Positions 62,346 to 64,000 of a stretch of 64,000 nt of DNA are shown piece after piece. The stretch comes from an uncultured Acetobacteroides sp. Its GTDB lineage: Bacteria > Bacteroidota > Bacteroidia > Bacteroidales > ZOR0009. The position numbers and the translations under genes are program-made. Under the pieces are notes generated by a model. The model was not told where the DNA came from. It saw nothing but the letters and a program-made list of their open reading frames with translations, and made no database searches. The DNA is taken from the NCBI RefSeq assembly GCF_963678165.1, contig NZ_OY782755.1, positions 2,480,001 to 2,544,000 on the forward strand, in the 5' to 3' direction. Numbering within the stretch: position 1 is the first letter of the stretch; every line of letters begins with the position of its first letter.

Positions 62346-63692
62346 CTACTTGAAGTTTGCAATGATAGCCTTTACGGCCTTTACCTTTTCAACAAGCAAG
62401 TCCTCCGAGGTTGCCTCTGCAAGAAACCTTAGGTAGGGTTCAGTATTCGAAGGTCGAACGTTAAACCACCAGTCGGCAAATTCTAGGCGGTATCCATCGA
62501 AGTCGTAGAAAGCGGTTACGGTTTCAGCCTCCTCAAAATGCTTCTTGATGGCATCCATTGCCTGCTGCTTCTGCTCAATCTTAAAGTTGATTTCGCCGGA
62601 GTTGTGGTAGCAAGATATGGCTGAAATTGCTTCGCTAAAGGAGATCCCCTTACTCTTAAGCTTAGCAACTACGTTAAGCGTAAGAATAGCCGCAAGCATT
62701 CCCGAATCGGAGTAGAAGAAATCCTTAAAGTAGTAGTGCCCGGCAAGCTCGCCACCGTATATACCATCTATCTCGCGAAGCTTAAGCGCCGCATAGGCAC
62801 GCCCTACGCGCCAGGTGTGAATCTCTGCTCCAAAGTTCTTCTTTAGATACTCTCCTACTGCCTTCGACGAGCGGATATCCTGAAGAACGATCTGCCCGGC
62901 GGGCTTACCTTCGAGGAAGTAATGCCCCAACAACGCAATGATAAGGTCGGGCGATACGAACTTTCCCTTTTCATCAACAAACATTACGCGATCGGCATCG
63001 CCATCGAAGATAACGCCTATATCGCTCTTGGTATGGTTTACCAAAGCCTTTAAATCGGCTACGTTGGGTTCATCGAGAGGGTTGGGCTCATGGTTAGGAA
63101 ACGTTCCATCAACATCATCATAGATATAGGTAGGAGTCTCGCCGAATACCTGCTGCACAAAAAGCCCAGCCATACCGTTAGAGCAATCCACCGCAATCTT
63201 TAAATTCGACACATCCTCCAGCTTCGCCTTAAGGAACTCGAGGTACTCCTCCTTAACCTTAATCGGCGTAATGGAACCGCGCTTAGAGGAAGGCTCTACA
63301 TTTCCGCCCAAAACCAGCGACTCCAGCTCCTTTAGCCCAGAATCGTAACCTACAGGGAGAGCATTCTCGCGCGAGATCTTCAACCCATTATACTCTTTTG
63401 GATTATGCGAAGCCGTAATCTGCACCGAAGCCTTAAAGCCCAACTTCGCGGTGGTGTAGTAAACCAAAGGGGTGGTAGCCAACCCTAGATCGAACACATC
63501 GGCTCCGGCATCGTTGATGCCCTTGGTAAGCGCCTCGTAAATCTCTGGTGATGATTCGCGGGCATCCCTACCCACTAAAATTTTAGAGGTTCCCAACAGC
63601 TGTGGAAGAAAGTAGCCAATGCGGTACACATCCTCCCGGTTAAAATCTTTATTGTAAATGCCTCTAATGTCGTACGCGTGAAAAGCACCCAT
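62346..63692 (-). CDS. Phosphomannomutase/phosphoglucomutase
   Basis: 448 residues in four domains. The phosphoserine loop is TASHNPKEYNG (about 92-102), the magnesium loop DGDADRVM at about 229-236, the sugar-binding loop GELAGHYYF at about 310-318, and the C-terminal phosphate loop RPSNTEPYLRF at about 420-430. It interconverts hexose 1- and 6-phosphates for nucleotide-sugar synthesis (envelope polysaccharides, lipopolysaccharide). An upstream in-frame ATG at 63749 would add 19 residues with no homology, so the ATG at 63692 is chosen (MGAFHAYDIRGIY). Confidence 0.96.
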   Translation of the reverse strand: MGAFHAYDIRGIYNKDFNREDVYRIGYFLPQLLGTSKILVGRDARESSPEIYEALTKGINDAGADVFDLGLATTPLVYYTTAKLGFKASVQITASHNPKEYNGLKISRENALPVGYDSGLKELESLVLGGNVEPSSKRGSITPIKVKEEYLEFLKAKLEDVSNLKIAVDCSNGMAGLFVQQVFGETPTYIYDDVDGTFPNHEPNPLDEPNVADLKALVNHTKSDIGVIFDGDADRVMFVDEKGKFVSPDLIIALLGHYFLEGKPAGQIVLQDIRSSKAVGEYLKKNFGAEIHTWRVGRAYAALKLREIDGIYGGELAGHYYFKDFFYSDSGMLAAILTLNVVAKLKSKGISFSEAISAISCYHNSGEINFKIEQKQQAMDAIKKHFEEAETVTAFYDFDGYRLEFADWWFNVRPSNTEPYLRFLAEATSEDLLVEKVKAVKAIIANFK

Positions 63693-63749
63693 AATCAGAT
63701 TATTTATTTTTGTTTTTATGTTAATTCCCTCCTGAAAAATCGGGCGCAC

Positions 63750-64000
63750 AATCTACCTATAATTACTGGAAAGAAAAAATGGTATTTCAACTTTTCGGAA
63801 ACTTCGTCTAGGAGCTGCGCGTTTAAGGCTGACTAAACGCTGCATTCACCCATAAATATCCAAAGGGGACATTACGGCATCTCTACAATAATGTGATATT
63901 TTCGGGTTAGTACAAACTACCTGATGGAAGTACAAACCTAAGCCCGTGTTAGTACAAACCACCCGACGGAAGTACTAACCCAAACCCGTGTTAGTACAAA
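63750..64000. other. Upstream region of the mutase gene, running off the window
   Basis: 251 bp without a gene. The first 150 bp are plain A+T-rich sequence; array E fills the end. Confidence 0.5.
63906..64000. repeat. Tandem array E: 42-bp units, cut by window edge
   Basis: GTTAGTACAAAC recurs at 63906, 63948 and 63990 (period 42). A half-unit AGTACAAAC or AGTACTAAC also falls at 63909, 63929, 63951, 63971 and 63993, i.e. alternating steps of 20 and 22. The array continues beyond the window. Confidence 0.88.

Overview
This window looks like a chromosomal segment of a member of the Bacteroidota, most likely the order Bacteroidales; I cannot name a genus. The evidence is the many TAnnTTTG-type promoter boxes close to start codons, the general lack of strong Shine-Dalgarno sequences, TonB-dependent receptors with N-terminal carboxypeptidase-regulatory-like domains, an ECF sigma operon behind a GTAAC-N17-CGTCT promoter, and family-typical versions of DnaX, SecA, UvrA/UvrB and a class II aldolase. 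No tRNA, rRNA, CRISPR array, transposase, integrase or reverse transcriptase was recognised.

Layout. 0-6.6 kb: two tandem paralogous TonB-dependent receptors (one cut by the window edge), then uvrA. 6.9-12 kb: single genes (HEAT-like protein, WYL regulator, DUF3795, GyrI-like, MDR oxidoreductase, ArfB, short nucleoside monophosphate kinase). 12.2-26.2 kb: a TonB receptor, an ECF sigma / membrane anti-sigma-like / surface protein operon, an M1 peptidase, a YgjP-type peptidase coupled to an HU-SPOR envelope protein, a porin, and a GAF/PAS sensor without an output domain. 26.3-37.6 kb: core genes dnaX, secA, uvrB and mntP, then an AraC regulator and an aldo/keto reductase. 37.7-41 kb: esterase, a hypothetical gene and a membrane acyltransferase. 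41.4-54.3 kb: an A+T-rich accessory block in which every gene is on the minus strand, stands alone, and is separated from the next by repeats. 55.1-64 kb: hypothetical genes, a DUF4407 membrane protein, a putative zincin, fructose-bisphosphate aldolase, a nucleoside-gate membrane protein and a phosphomannomutase/phosphoglucomutase.

Three observations stand out. First, five intergenic tandem arrays (about 8.6, 14.4, 22.3, 54.7 and 63.9 kb) have unrelated sequences but all keep a period near 21 bp or twice that (41, 21-22, 21, 22 and 42 bp). The longest holds 22 units with no indel. Second, the 41.4-54.3 kb block is built like a cassette array: lone minus-strand genes, each followed at its 3' side by the same roughly 150-bp structured element in one orientation, with attC-like GTTAG ends but no integrase in view. 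Third, dnaX is split at a run of ten A residues exactly where tau/gamma frameshifting occurs in other bacteria, so this is either programmed slippage or a homopolymer error.

The accessory block carries stand-alone functions (cupin, metallo-beta-lactamase fold, SPL-like radical SAM, TonB-like, DUF4279, a RelA/SpoT-domain protein flanked by 275-bp direct repeats). It also contains a duplicated promoter/leader copied from a gene 11 kb away. The core genes show ordinary arrangements: a uvrB/mntP divergent promoter pair, strong bidirectional terminators between convergent genes, and one short TAATG translational coupling.
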